Origin: Euonymus europaeus
Lineage: Eukaryota > Streptophyta > Magnoliopsida > Celastrales > Celastraceae
Direction of reading: 5' to 3'
DNA: 64,000 nt
NCBI GenBank assembly: GCA_963580455.1
Contig: OY756966.1
Location: 14,015,001-14,079,000, forward strand
In this document: positions 40,788 through 55,100 of the stretch, in pieces
Numbering within the stretch: position 1 is the first letter of the stretch
How the letters are laid out: each line of letters begins with the position of its first letter
Program-made: the position numbers and the translations under genes
Notes under the pieces: model-generated
Told to the model about the DNA's origin: nothing
What the model saw: only the letters and a program-made list of their open reading frames with translations
Databases searched by the model: none

Positions 40788-43700
40788 GGTGTACACTTTT
40801 TAACGTTATTCTATCTCAAATTTTACGAGTATAAGCTTCCTAGATTATTCCGATGACAAAACACCACTTTTCTATGACAAATGGACAAAACCGTTAAAAG
40901 CACCTCCATAGAGAGAGTTGAGCAACTTCGGACCATCAAAGTTGCTCGGTGTACACTTTTTAATGTTATTCTATCTCAAATTTTACGAGTATAGGCTTTC
41001 TAGATTATTTCGATGACAAAACAACAACTTTCTATGACAAATGGACAAAACCGTTAAAAGCTCCTCCATAGAGAAGTTGGGCAACTTTGGACCATCGAAG
41101 TTGCTCGGTGTACACTTTTTATTGTTATTCTATGTCATATTTTATAGTATAAGCTTCCAAGATTATTTCCTTGAGAAAACACTAACTTTCTATGACAAAT
41201 GGACAAAGCCGTTAAAACCTCCACTATAGAGAAGTTGAGCAACTTCGGAGCATCAAAGTTGCTCGGTGTACACTTTTTAATGTTATTCTATCTCAAATTT
41301 TACGAGTATAAGCTTCCTAGATTATTCCGATGACAAAACAGCAACTTTCTATGACAAATGGACAAAACCGTTAAAAGCTCCTCCATAGAGAGAGTTGAGC
41401 AACTTCGAACCATCAAAGTTGCTCGGTGTACACTTTTTAATGTTATTCTATCTCAAATTTTTCGAGTATAAGCGTCCTAGATTATTCCGATGACAAAACA
41501 GCAACTTTCTATGACAAATGGACAAAACCATTAAAAGCTCCTCCATAGAGAAGTTGAGCAACTTCGGACCATCAAAGTTGCTCGGAGTACACTTTTTAAT
41601 GTTCTTGTATGTCAAATTTTATGAGTATAAGCTCCGAAGATTGTTTGCTTAAGAAACAATAACTTTCTATGATAAATGGACAAAGCAGTTAAAACCTCCT
41701 CTATAGAGAAGTTGATCAACTTCGGACCATCAAAGTTGCTTTGTGTACACTTTTTATTGTTATTCTATGTCATATTTTATGAGTATAAGCTTCCATGATT
41801 ATTCCGATGACAAAACAGCAACTTTCTATGACAAATGGACAAAACCATTAAAAGATCCTCCATAGAGAGAGTTGAGCAACTTCGGACCATCAAAGTTGCT
41901 CGGTGTACACTTTTTAATGTTCTTCTATGTCAAAATTTATGAGTATAAGCTTCCAAGATTATTTCCTTGAGAAACACTAACTTTCTATGATAAATGGACA
42001 AAGCCGTTAAAACCTCCTCTATAGAGAAGTTTAGCAACTTCGGACCATCAAAGTTGCTCGATGTACACTTTTAATTGTTATTCTATGTCATATTTTATGA
42101 GTATAAGCTTCCAAAATTATTTCCTTGAGAAAAGACTAACTTTCTATGACAAATGGACAAAGCCGTTAAAACCTCCTCTATATAGAAGTTGGGCAACTTC
42201 GGACCATCAAAGTTGCTCGGTGTACACTTTTTAATGTTATTCTATCTCAAATTTTACGAGTATAAGCTTCCTAGATTATTCCGATGACAAAACAGGAACT
42301 TTCTATGACAAATGGACAAAGCCGTTAAAAGCTCCTCCATAGAGAGAGTTGAGCAACTTCGGACCATCAAAGTTGCTTGGTGTACACTCTTTAATGTTAT
42401 TCTATCTCAAATTTTACGAGTATAAGCTTGCTAGATTATTCTGATGACAAAACACTAACTTTCTATGATAAATGGACAAAATCGTTAAAAGCTCCTCCAT
42501 AGAGAGAGTTGAGCAACTTCGGACTATCGAAGTTGCTCGGTGTACACTTTTTATTGTTATTCTATGTCATATTTTATGAGTATAAGCTTCCAAGATTATT
42601 TCCTTGAGAAAACACTAACTTTCTATGACAAATGGACAAAGCCGTTAAAACCTCCTCTGTAGAGAAGTTGAACAACTTCGGACCATCAAAGTTGCTCGGT
42701 GTTCAATTTTTAATGTTATTCTATCTTAAATTTTACGAGTATAAGCTTCCTAGATTATTCCGATGACAAAACAGCAACTTTCTATGACAAATGGACAAAA
42801 CCGTTAAAAGCTCCTCCATAGAGAGAGTTGAGCAACTTCGGACCATCAAAGTTGCTCGGTGTACATTTTTTAATGTTATTCTATCTCAAATTTTACATGT
42901 ATAAGCTTCCTAGATTATTCCCATGACAAAACAGGAACTTTCTATGACAAATGGACAAAGCCGTTAAAATCTCCTCTATAGAGAAGTTGAGCAACTGTGC
43001 ACCATCAAAGTTGCTCGGTGTACACTTTTTAGTGTTATTCTATCTCAAATTTTATGAGTATAAGCTTCCTAGATTATTCCGATGACAAAACAACAACTTT
43101 CTACGACAAATGGACAGAACCGATAAAAGCTCCTCCATAGAGAAATTGAGCAACTTCGGATAATCAAAGTTGCTCGGTGTACACTTTTTATTGTTATTCT
43201 ATGTCATATTTTATGAGTATAAGCTTCCAAGATTATTTACTTGAGAAAACACTAACTTTCTATGACAAATGGACAAAGCCGTTAAAACCTCCTCTATAGA
43301 GAAATTGAGCAACTCTAGACTATCAAAGTTGCTCGGTGTACACTTTTTAATGTTCTTCTATGTCAAATTTTACGATTATAAGCTTCCTTGATTATTCCGA
43401 TGACAAAAATTAACTTTCTATGACAAATGGACAAAACTGTTAAAAGCTCCTCCATAGAGAGAGTTAAGCAACTTCGAACCATCCAAGTTGCTCGGTGTAT
43501 ACTTTTTAATGTTATTCTATCTCAAATTTTTCGAGTATAAGCTTCCTAGATTATTCTGATGACAAAACAACAACTTTCTATGACAAATGGACAAAACCGT
43601 TAAAAGCTCCTCCATAGAGAGAGTTGAGCAACTTCGGACCATCAAAGTTGGTCGATGTACACTTTTTAATGTTATTCTATCTCAAATTTTACGAGTATAA

Positions 43701-46330
43701 GCTTCCTAGATTATTCCGATGACAAAACACCAACTTTCTATGACAAATGGACAAAACCGTTAAAACCACCTCCATAGAGAGAGTTGAGCAACTTCGGACC
43801 ATCAAAGTTGCTCGGTGTACACTTTTTAATGTTATTCTATCTCAAATTTTACGAGTATAAGCTTCCTAGATTATTCCGATGACAAACAACAACTTTCTAT
43901 GACAAATGGACAAAACCGTTAAAAGCTCCTCCATAGAGAAGTTGGGCAACTTTGCACAATCGAAGTTGCTCGGTGTACACTTTTTATTGTTATTCTATGT
44001 CATATTTTATAAGTATAAGCTTCCAAGATTATTTCCTTGAGAAAACACTAACTTTCTATGGCAAACGGACAAAGCCGTTAAAACCTCCTCTACAGAGAAG
44101 TTGAGCAACTTCGGACCATCAAAGTTGCTCGGTGTACACTTTTTAATGTTATTCTATCTCAAATTTTAAGAGTATAAGCTTCCTAGATTATTCCGATGAC
44201 AAAACAGCAACTTTCTATGACAAATGGACAAAACCGTTAAAAGCTCCTCCATAGAGAGAGTTGAGCAACTTCGAACCATCAAAGTTGCTCGGTGTACACT
44301 TTTTAATGTTATTCTATCTCAAATTTTTCGAGTATAAGCTTCCTAGATTATTCCGATGACAAAACAACAACTTTCTATGACAAATGGACAAAACCATTAA
44401 AAGCTCCTCCATAGAGAAGTTGAGCAACTTCGGACCATCAAAGTTGCTCGGAGTACACTTTTTATTGTTCTTCTATGTCAAATTTTATGAGTATAAGCTC
44501 CGAAGATTATTTGCTTAAGAAACACTAACTTTCTATGATAAATGGACAAAGCAGTTAAAACCTCCTCTATAGAGAAGTAGAGCAACTTCGGACCATCAAA
44601 GTTGCTTTGTGTACACTTTTTATTGTTATTCTATGTCATATATTATGAGTATAAGCTTCCAAGATTATTCAGATGACAAAACAGCAACTTTCTATGACAA
44701 ATGGACAAAACCATTAAAAGATCCTCCATAGAGAGAGTTGAGCAACTTCGGACCATCAAAGTTGCTCGGTGTACACTTTTTAATGTTCTTCTATGTCAAA
44801 TTTTATGAGTATAAGCTTCCAAGATTATTTCCTTGAGAAACACTAACTTTCTATGATAAATGGACAAAGCTGTTAAAACCTCCTCTATAGAGAAGTTTAG
44901 CAACTTCGGACCATCAAAGTTGCTCGATGTACACTTTTTATTCTTATTCTATGTCATATTTTATGAGTATAAGCTTCCAAAATTATTTCCTTGAGAAAAC
45001 ACTAACTTTCTATGACAAATGGACAAAGCCGTTAAAACCTCCTCTATATAGAAGTTGAGCAACTTCGGACCATCAAAGTTGCTCGGTGTACACTTTTTAA
45101 TGTTATTCTATCTCAAATTTTACGAGTATAAGCTTCCTAGATTATTCCGATTACAAAACAGGAACTTTCTATGACAAATGGACAAAGCCGTTAAAACCTC
45201 TTGTATAGAGAAGTTGAGCAACTTTGGACCATCAAAGTTGCTCGGTGTACACTTTTTAATGTTATTCTATCTGAAATTTTACGAGTATAAGCTTCCTAGA
45301 TTATTCTGATGACAAAACAACAACTTTCTATGAAAAATGGACAAAACCGTTAAAATCTCCTCCATAGAGAGAGTTGCGCAACTTCAGATCATTAAAGTTG
45401 CTCGGTGTACACTTTTTAATGTTATTCTATCTCAAATTTTACGAGTATAAGCTTCCTAGATTATTCTGATTACAAAACACCAACTTTCTATGACAAATGG
45501 ACAAAACCGTTAAAAGCTCCTCCTAGAGAGAGTTGAGCAACTTCGGACCATCAAAGTTGCTCGGTGTACACTTTTTAATGTTACTCTATCTCAAATTTTA
45601 TGAGTATAAGCTTCCTAGATTATTCCGATGACAAAACAGCAACTTTCTACGATAAATGGACGAAACCGTTAAAAGCTCCTCCATAGAGAGAATTGAGCAA
45701 CTTCGGACCATCAAAGTTGCTCGGTGTACACTTCTTAATGTTCTTCTATGTCAAATTTTATGAGTATAAACTTCCAAGATTATTTCCTTGAGAAACACTA
45801 ACTTTCTATGATAAATGGACAAAGCCGTTAAAACCTCCTCTATAGAGAAGTCGAGCAACTTCGGACCATCAAAGTTGCTCGGTGTGCACTTTTTATTGTT
45901 ACTCTTTGTCATATTTTATGAGTATAAGCTTCCAAGATTATTTTCTTCAGAAAACCCTAACTTTCTATGACAAATAGACAAAGCCGTTAAAACCTCCTCT
46001 ATAGAGAAGTTGAGCAACTTCGGATCACCAAAGTTGCTCGGTGTACACTTTTTAATGCTATTCTATCTCAAATTTTACGAATATAAGCTTCCTAGATTAT
46101 TTCGATGACAAAACAGGAACTTTCTATGACAAATGGACAAAGCCGTTAAAACCTCCTCTATAGAGAAGTTGAGTAACTTCGGACCATCAAAGTTGCTCGG
46201 TGTACACTTTTCAATGTTATTTTATCTCAAATTTTACGAGTATAAGCTTCCTAGATTATTCCGATGACAAAACAACAACTTTCTATGACAAATGGACAAA
46301 ACCGTTAAAAGCTTCTCCATAGAGAGAGTT

Positions 46331-47350
46331 GAGCAACTTCGGACCATCAAAGTTGCTCGGTGTACACTTTTTAATGTTCTTTAATGTCAAATTTTATGAG
46401 TATAAGCTTCCAAGATTAATTCCTTGAGAAACACTAACTTTCTATGATAAATGGACAAAGCCGTTAAAACCACCTATATAAAAAGGTTGAGCAACTTCGG
46501 ACCATCAAAGTTGCTCGTTGTACACTTTTTATTGTTATTCTATGTCATATTTTATGAGTATAAGCTTCCAAGATTATTTGCTTAAGAAACACTAACTTTC
46601 TATGATAAATGGACAAAGCAGTTAAAACCTCCTCTATAGAGAAGTTGAGCAACTTCGGACCATCAAAGTTGCTTTTTGTACACTTTTTATTGTTATTCTA
46701 TGTCATATTTAATGAGTATAAGCTTCCAAGATTATTCCGATGACAAAACAGCAACTTTCTATGACAAATGGACAAAACCGTTAAAAGATCCTCCATAGAG
46801 AGAGTTGAGCAACTTCGGACCATCAAAGTTCCTTGGTGTACACTTTTTAATGTTCTTCTATGTCAAATTTTATGAGTATAAGCTTCCAAGATTATTTCCT
46901 TGAGAAACACTAACTTTCTATGATAAATGGACAAAGCCGTTAAAACCTCCTCTATAGAGAAGTTTAGCAACTTCGGACCATCAAAGTTGCTCGGTGTACA
47001 CTTTTTATTGTTATTCTATGTCATATTTTATGAGTATAAGCTTCCAAGATTATTTCCTTGAGAAAACAGTAACTTTCTATGACAAATGGACAAAGCCATT
47101 AAAACCTCCTCTATATAGAAGTTGGGCAACTTCGGACCATCAAAGTTGCTCGGTGTACACTTTTTAATGTTATTCTATCTCAAATTTTACGAGTATAAGC
47201 TTCCTAGATTATTCCGATGACAAAACAGGAACTTTCTATGACAAATGGACAAAGCCTTTAAAACCTCTTGTATAGAGAAGTTGAGCAACTTTGGACCTTC
47301 AAAGTTGCTCGGTGTACACTTCTTAATGTTATTCTATCTCAAATTTTACG
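46331..47350. repeat. Block E, copy 1 (about 1 kb)
   Basis: Recognised by TTCTTTAATGTC (46,378), AAGATTAATTCC, CACCTATATAAAAAGG (46,471), TTGCTTAAG (46,578), GTTGCTTTTTG and GTTCCTTGG. The same string starts at 62,890 with offset 16,560. The left edge lies in the conserved dyad region, after CTTCTCCATAGAGAGAG. Confidence 0.83.
46475..46484 (+). promoter_or_regulatory. TATA-box-like TATATAAAAA, block E copy 1
   Basis: The usual CTCTATAGAG palindrome has become CTATATAAAAAGG, which resembles an RNA polymerase II TATA element. Seen only in block E. No other promoter element can be recognised, so function is speculative. Confidence 0.2.
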
Positions 47351-50300
47351 AGTATAAGCTTCCTAGATTATTCTGATGACAAAACAACAACTTTCTATGA
47401 AAAATGGACAAAACCGTTAAAATCTCCTCCATAGAGAGAGTTGCGCAACTTCGGACCATTAAAGTTGCTCCGTGTACACTTTTTAATGTTATTCTATCTC
47501 AAATTTTACGAGTATAAGCTTCCTAGATTATTCCGATTACAAAACACCAACTTTCTATGACAAATGGACAAAACCGTTAAAAGCTCCTCCTAGAGAGAGT
47601 TGAGCAACTTCGGACCATCAAAGTTGCTCGGTGTACACTTTTTAATGTTACTCTATCTCAAATTTTATGAGTATAAGCTTCCTATATTATTCCGATGACA
47701 AAACAGCAACTTTCTACGACAAATGGACAAAACCGTTAAAAGCTCCTCCAAAGAGAGAATTTAGCAACTTCGGACCATCAAAGTTGGTCGGTGTACACTT
47801 CTTAATGTTCTTCTATGTCAAATTTTGTGAATATAAACTTCCAAGATTATTTCCTTGAGAAACACTAACTTTCTATGATAAATAGACAAAGCCGTTAAAA
47901 CCACCTCTATAGAGAAGTCGAGCAACTTCGGACCATCAAAGTTGCTCGGTGTGCACTTTTTATTGTTACTCTATGTCATATTTTATGAGTATAAGCTTCC
48001 AAGATTATTTTCTTCAGAAAACACTAACTTTCTATAAGAAATGGACAAAGCCGTTAAAACCTCCTCTATAGAGAAGTTGAGAAACTTCGGACCATCAAAG
48101 TTGCTTGGTGTACACTTTTTAATGTTCTTCTATGTCAAATTTTACGAATATATAAGCTTCACAGATTATTTCGATGACAAAACACTAACTTTCTATGACA
48201 AATGGACAAAACCGTTAAAAGCTCATCCATATAGAGGGTTGAGCAACTTCGGACCATCAAAGTTGCTCGGTGTACACTTTTTATTGTTATTCTATGTCAT
48301 ATTTTATGAGTATAAGCTTCCAAGATTATTTCCTTTCCAAAAGCCCAACTTTCTATGACAAATAGATAAAACCGTTAAAAGCACCTTCATAGAGAGAGTT
48401 GAGCAACTTCGGACCATCAAAGTTGCTCGGTGTACACTTTTCAATGTTACTCTATCTCAAATTTTATGAGTATAAGCTTCCAAGATTATTTCCTTGAGAA
48501 AACACTAACTTTCTATGACAAATGAACAAAGCCGTTAAAACCTCCTCTATAGAGAAGTTGAACAACTTCGGACCATCAAAGTTGCTCGGTGTCCAATTTT
48601 TAATGTTATTCTATCTCAAATTTTACGAGTATAAGCTTCCTAGATTATTCCGATGACAAAACAGCAACTTTCTATGACAAATGGACAAAACCGTTAAAAG
48701 CTCCTCCATAGAGAGAGTTGAGCAACTTCGGACCATCAACGTTGCTCGGTGTACATTTTTGAATGTTATTCTATCTCAAATTTTACATGTATAAGCTTCC
48801 TAGATTATTCCGATGACAAAACAGGAACTTTCTTTGACAAATGGACAAAGCCGTTAAAACCTCCTCTATAGAGAAGTTGAGCAACTTTGAACCATCAAAG
48901 TTTCTCGGTGTACAGTTTTTAATGTTATTCTATCTCAAATTTTACGAGTATAAGCTTCCTACATTATTCCGATGACAAAACAGCAACTTTCTATGACAAA
49001 TGGACAAAACCGTTAAAAGCTCCTCCTTAGAGAGAGTTGAGAAACTTCGGACCATCAAAGTTGCTCGGTGTACACTTTTTATTGTTATTCTATGTCAAAT
49101 TTTATGAGTATAAGCTTCCAAAATTATTTCCTTGAGAAAACACTAACTTTCTATGACAAATGGACAAAGCCGTTAAAACCTCCTTTATAGAGAAGTTGAG
49201 CAACTTCGGACCATCAAAGTTGCTCGGTGTACACTTTTTAATGTTATTCCATCTCAAATTTTACGAGTATAAGCCTCCTAGATTATTCCAATGACAAAAC
49301 AGGAACTTCTATGACAAATGGACAAAGCCGTTAAAACCTCTTGTATAGAGAAGTTGAGCAACTTTGGACCATCAAAGTTGTTCGGTGTACACTTTTTAAT
49401 GTTATTCTATCTCAAATTTTACGATTATAAGCTTCCTTGATTATTCCGATGACAAAACATTAACTTTCTATGACAAATGGACAAAACTGTTAAAAGCTCC
49501 TCCATAGAGAGAGTTAAGCAACTTCGGACCATCCAAGTTGCTCGGTGTACACTTTTTAATGTTATTCTATCTCAAATTTTTCGAGTATAAGCTTCCTAGA
49601 TTATTCTGATGACAAAACAACAACTTTCTATGACAAATGGACAAAACCGTTAAAAGATCCTCCATAGAGAGAGTTGAGCAACTTCGGACCATCAAAGTTG
49701 CTCGGTGTACACATTTTAATGTTCTTCTATGTCAAATTTTATGATTATATGCTTCCAAGATTATTTCCTTGAGAAAACACTAACTTTCTATGACAAATGG
49801 ACAAAGCCGTTAAAACCTCCTCTATATAGAAGTTGGGCAACTTCGGACCATCAAAGTTGCTTAGTGTACACTTTTTAATGTTATTCTATCTCAAATTTTA
49901 CGAGTATAAACTTCCTAGATTATTCCGATGACAAAACAGGAACTTCTATGACAAATGGACAAAGCCGTTAAAACCTCTTGTATAGAGAAGTTGAGCAACT
50001 TTGGACCATCAAAGTTGTTCGGTGTACACTTTTTAATGTTATTCTATCTCAAATTTTACGAGTATAAGCTTCCTAGATTATTCTGATGACAAAACAACAA
50101 CTTTCTATGAAAAATGGACAAAACCGTTAAAATCTCCTCCATAGAGAGAGTTGCGCAACTTCGGACCATTAAAGTTGCTCGGTGTACACTTTTTAATGTT
50201 ATTCTATCTCAAATTTTACGAGTATAAGCTTCCTAGATTATTCCGATTACAAAACACCAACTTTCTATGACAAATGGACAAAACCGTTAAAAGCTCCTCC

Positions 50301-51511
50301 TAGAGAGAGTTGAGCAACTTCGGACCATCAAAGTTGCTCGGTGTACACTTTTTAATGTTACTCTATCTCAAATTTTATGAGTATAAGCTTCCTAGATTAT
50401 TCCGATGACAAAACAGCAACTTTCTACGACAAATGGACAAAACCGTTAAAAGCTCCTCCATAGAGAGAATTGAGCAACTTCGGACCATCAAAGTTGCTCG
50501 GTGTACACTTCTTAATGTTCTTCTATGTCAAATTTTATGAGTATAAACTTCCAAGATTATTTCCTTGAGAAACACTAACTTTCTATGATAAATGGACAAA
50601 GCCGTTAAAACCTCCTCTATAGAGAAGTCGAGCAACTTCGGACCATCAAAGTTGCTCGGTGTGCACTTTTTATTGTTACTCTATGTCATATTTTATGAGT
50701 ATAAGCTTCCAAGATTATTTTCTTCAGAAAACACTAACTTTCTATGATAAATGGACAAAGCCATTAAAAACTCCTGTATAGAGAAGTTGAGCAACTTCGG
50801 ACCATCAAAGTTGCTTAGTGTACACTTTTTAATGTTATTCTATCTCAAATTTTACGAGTATAAGCTTCCTAGATTATTCCGATGACAAAACAGGAACTTC
50901 TATGACAAATGGACAAAGCCGTTAAAACCTCTTGTATAGAGAAGTTGAGCAACTTTGGACCATCAAAGTTGTTCGGTGTACACTTTTTAATGTTATTCTA
51001 TCTCAAATTTTACGAGTATAAGCTTCCTAGATTATTCTGATGACAAAACAACAACTTTCTATGACAAATGGACAAAACCGTTAAAAGCTTCTCCATAGAG
51101 AGAGTTGAGCAACTTCGGACCATCAAAGTTGCTCGGTGTACACATTTTAATGTTCTTCTATGTCAAATTTTATGATTATATGCTTCCAAGATTATTTCCT
51201 TGAGAAAACACTAACTTTCTATGACAAATGGACAAAGCCGTTAAAACCTCCTCTATATAGAAGTTGGGCAACTTCGGACCATCAAAGTTGCTTAGTGTAC
51301 ACTTTTTAATGTTATTCTATCTCAAATTTTACGAGTATAAACTTCCTAGATTATTCCGATGACAAAACAGGAACTTCTATGACAAATGGACAAAGCCGTT
51401 AAAACCTCTTGTATAGAGAAGTTGAGCAACTTTGGACCATCCAAGTTGTTCGGTGTACACTTTTTAATGTTATTCTATCTCAAATTTTACGAGTATAAGC
51501 TTCCTAGATTA

Positions 51512-52150
51512 TTCTGATGACAAAACAACAACTTTCTATGAAAAATGGACAAAACCGTTAAAATCTCCTCCATAGAGAGAGTTGCGCAACTTCGGACCAT
51601 TAAAGTTGCTCGGTGTACACTTTTTAATGTTATTCTATCTCAAATTTTACGAGTATAAGCTTCCTAGATTATTCCGATTACAAAACACCAACTTTCTATG
51701 ACAAATGGACAAAACCGTTAAAAGCTCCTCCTAGAGAGAGTTGAGCAACTTCGGACCATCAAAGTTGCTCGGTGTACACTTTTTAATGTTACTCTATCTC
51801 AAATTTTATGAGTATAAGCTTCCTAGATTATTCTGATGACAAAACAACAACTTTCTATGAAAAATGGACAAAACCGTTAAAATCTCCTCCATAGAGAGAG
51901 TTGCGCAACTTCGGACCATTAAAGTTGCTCGGTGTACACTTTTTAATGTTATTCTATCTCAAATTTTACGAGTATAAGCTTCCTAGATTATTCCGATTAC
52001 AAAACACCAACTTTCTATGACAAATGGACAAAACCGTTAAAAGCTCCTCCTAGAGAGAGTTGAGCAACTTCGGACCATCAAAGTTGCTCGGTGTACACTT
52101 TTTAATGTTACTCTATCTCAAATTTTATGAGTATAAGCTTCCTAGATTAT
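51512..52150. repeat. Two-monomer (319-bp) local duplication with chimeric junction
   Basis: TTCTGATGAC followed by AAAAATGG occurs at 51512 and again at 51831, 319 bases apart. The monomer at the second start is hybrid: its left half (TTACTCTATCTC, TTATGAG) is of the kind that normally continues TTCCGATGAC, but after the HindIII site it carries TTCTGATGAC. This is the expected product of unequal exchange within the shared stretch AAGCTTCCTAGATTATT. Confidence 0.82.
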
Positions 52151-55100
52151 TCCGATGACAAAACAGCAACTTTCTACGACAAATGGACAAAACCGTTAAA
52201 AGCTCCTCCATAGAGAGAATTGAGCAACTTCGGACCATCAAAGTTGCTCGGTGTACACTTCTTAATGTTCTTCTATGTCAAATTTTATGAGTATAAACTT
52301 CCAAGATTATTTCCTTGAGAAACACTAACTTTCTATGATAAATGGACAAAGCCGTTAAAACCTCCTCTATAGAGAAGTCGAGCAACTTCGGACCATCAAA
52401 GTTGCTCGGTGTGCACTTTTTATTGTTACTCTATGTCATATTTTATGAGTATAAGCTTCCAAGATTATTTTCTTCAGAAAACACTAACTTTCTATGATAA
52501 ATGGACAAAGCCATTAAAAACTCCTGTATAGAGAAGTTGAGCAACTTCGGACCATCAAAGTTGCTTAGTGTACACTTTTTAATGTTATTCTATCTCAAAT
52601 TTTACGAGTATAAGCTTCCTAGATTATTCCGATGACAAAACAGGAACTTCTATGACAAATGGACAAAGCCGTTAAAACCTCTTGTATAGAGAAGTTGAGC
52701 AACTTTGGACCATCAAAGTTGTTCGGTGTACACTTTTTAATGTTATTCTATCTCAAATTTTACGAGTATAAGCTTCCTAGATTATTCTGATGACAAAACA
52801 ACAACTTTCTATGAAAAATGGACAAAACCGTTAAAATCTCCTCCATAGAGAGAGTTGCGCAACTTCGGACCATTAAAGTTGCTCGGTGTACACTTTTTAA
52901 AGTTATTCTATCTCAAATTTTACGAGTATAAGCTTCCTAGATTATTCCGATTACAAAACACCAACTTTCTATGACAAATGGACAAAACCGTTAAAAGCTC
53001 CTCCTAGAGAGAGTTGAGCAACTTCGGACCATCAAAGTTGCTCGGTGTACACTTTTTAATGTTACTCTATCTCAAATTTTATGAGTATAAGCTTCCTAGA
53101 TTATTCCGATGACAAAACAGCAACTTTCTACGACAAATGGACAAAACCGTTAAAAGCTCCTCCATAGAGAGAATTGAGCAACTTCGGACAATCAAAGTTG
53201 CTCGGTGTACACTTCTTAATGTTCTTCTATGTCAAATTTTATGAGTATAAACTTCCAAGATTATTTCCTTGAGAAACACTAACTTTCTATGATAAATGGA
53301 CAAAGCCGTTAAAACCTCCTCTATAGAGAAGTCGAGCAACTTCGGACCATCAAAGTTGCTCGGTGTGCACTTTTTATTGTTATTCTATGTCATATTTTAT
53401 GAGTATAAGCTTCCAAGATTATTTCCTTTCCAAAACCCCAACTTTCTATGACAAATAGATAAAACCGTTAAAAGCACCTTCATAGAGAGAGTTGAGCAAC
53501 TTCGGACCATCAAAGTTGCTCGGTGTACACTTTTCAATGTTACTCTATCTCAAATTTTATGAGTATAAGCTTCCAAGATTATTTCCTTGAGAAAACACTA
53601 ACTTTCTATGACAAATGGACAAAGCCGTTAAAACCTCCTCTATAGAGAAGTTGAACAACTTCGGACCATCAAAGTTGCTCGGTGTCCAATTTTTAATGTT
53701 ATTCTATCTCAAATTTTACGAGTATAAGCTTCCTAGATTATTCCGATGACAAAACAGCAACTTTCTATGACAAATGGACAAAACCGTTAAAAGCTCCTCC
53801 ATAGAGAGAGTTGAGCAACTTCGGACCATCAACGTTGCTCGGTGTACATTTTTGAATGTTATTCTATCTCAAATTTTACATGTATAAGCTTCCTAGATTA
53901 TTCCGATGACAAAACAGGAACTTTCTTTGACAAATGGACAAAGCCGTTAAAACCTCCTCTATAGAGAAGTTGAGCAACTTTGAACCATCAAAGTTGCTCG
54001 GTGTACAGTTTTTAATGTTATTCTATCTCAAATTTTACGAGTATAAGCTTCCTACATTATTCCGATGACAAAACAGTAACTTTCTATGACAAATGGACAA
54101 AACCGTTAAAAGCTCCTCCATAGAGAGAGTTGAGAAACTTCGGACCATCAAAGTTGCTCGGTGTACACTTTTTATTGTTATTCTATGTCAAATTTTATGA
54201 GTATAAGCTTCCAAAATTATTTCCTTGAGAAAACACTAACTTTCTATGACAAATGGACAAAGCCGTTAAAACCTCCTCTATAGAGAAGTTGAGCAACTTC
54301 GGACCATCAAAGTTGCTCGGTGTACACTTTTTAATGTTATTCCATCTCAAATTTTACGAGTATAAGCCTCCTAGATTATTCCAATGACAAAACAGGAATT
54401 TCTATGACAAATGGACAAAGCCGTTAAAACCTCTTGTATAGAGAAGTTGAGCAACTTTGGACCATCAAAGTTGTTCGGTGTACACTTTTTAATGTTATTC
54501 TATCTCAAATTTTACGATTATAAGCTTCCTTGATTATTCCGATGACAAAACATTAACTTTCTATGACAAATGGACAAAACTGTTAAAAGCTCCTCCATAG
54601 AGAGAGTTAAGCAACTTCGGACCATCCAAGTTGCTCGGTGTACACTTTTTAATGTTATTCTATCTCAAATTTTTCGAGTATAAGCTTCCTAGATTATTCT
54701 GATGACAAAACAACAACTTTCTATGACAAATGGACAAAACTGTTAAAAGATCCTCCATAGAGAGAGTTGAGCAACTTCGGACCATCAAAGTTGCTCGGTG
54801 TACACATTTTAATGTTCTTCTATGTCAAATTTTATGATTATATGCTTCCAAGATTATTTCCTTGAGAAAACACTAACTTTCTATGACAAATGGACAAAGC
54901 CGTTAAAACCTCCTCTATATAGAAGTTGGGCAACTTCGGACCATCAAAGTTGCTTAGTGTACACTTTTTAATGTTATTCTATCTCAAATTTTACGAGTAT
55001 AAGCTTCCTAGATTATTCCGATGACAAAACAGGAACTTCTATGACAAATGGACAAAGCCGTTAAAACCTCTTGTATAGGGAAGTTGAGCAACTTTGGACC

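Larger units (their letters stand above)
34546..46330. repeat. Domain C: HOR-C, units of 24, 18, 18 and 13 monomers
   Basis: Measured between TTGCTTAAG markers the units are 34957-38779 (3,823 bp), 38780-41644 (2,865), 41645-44510 (2,866) and 44511-46577 (2,067; its last part lies in block E). The two 18-mers share the same order, for example the GTTGGTCG dyad variant and the TTTTTCGAG monomers, but carry different fillers: 39.45-40.0 kb resembles domain D (CTCCTCCTAGAGAG), whereas 42.3-42.9 kb resembles 36.6-37.2 kb. Short reading frames at 35887, 36364 and 41041 are satellite read-through. Confidence 0.8.

Noticed and set aside
48041..48358. 105-codon open frame, repeated at 61735-62052
   Set aside because: It runs through two satellite monomers. 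It is open only because a TA insertion and local indels happen to keep frame, and it starts at the ATGGACAAA present in most monomers. No start context, codon bias or domain supports a gene.
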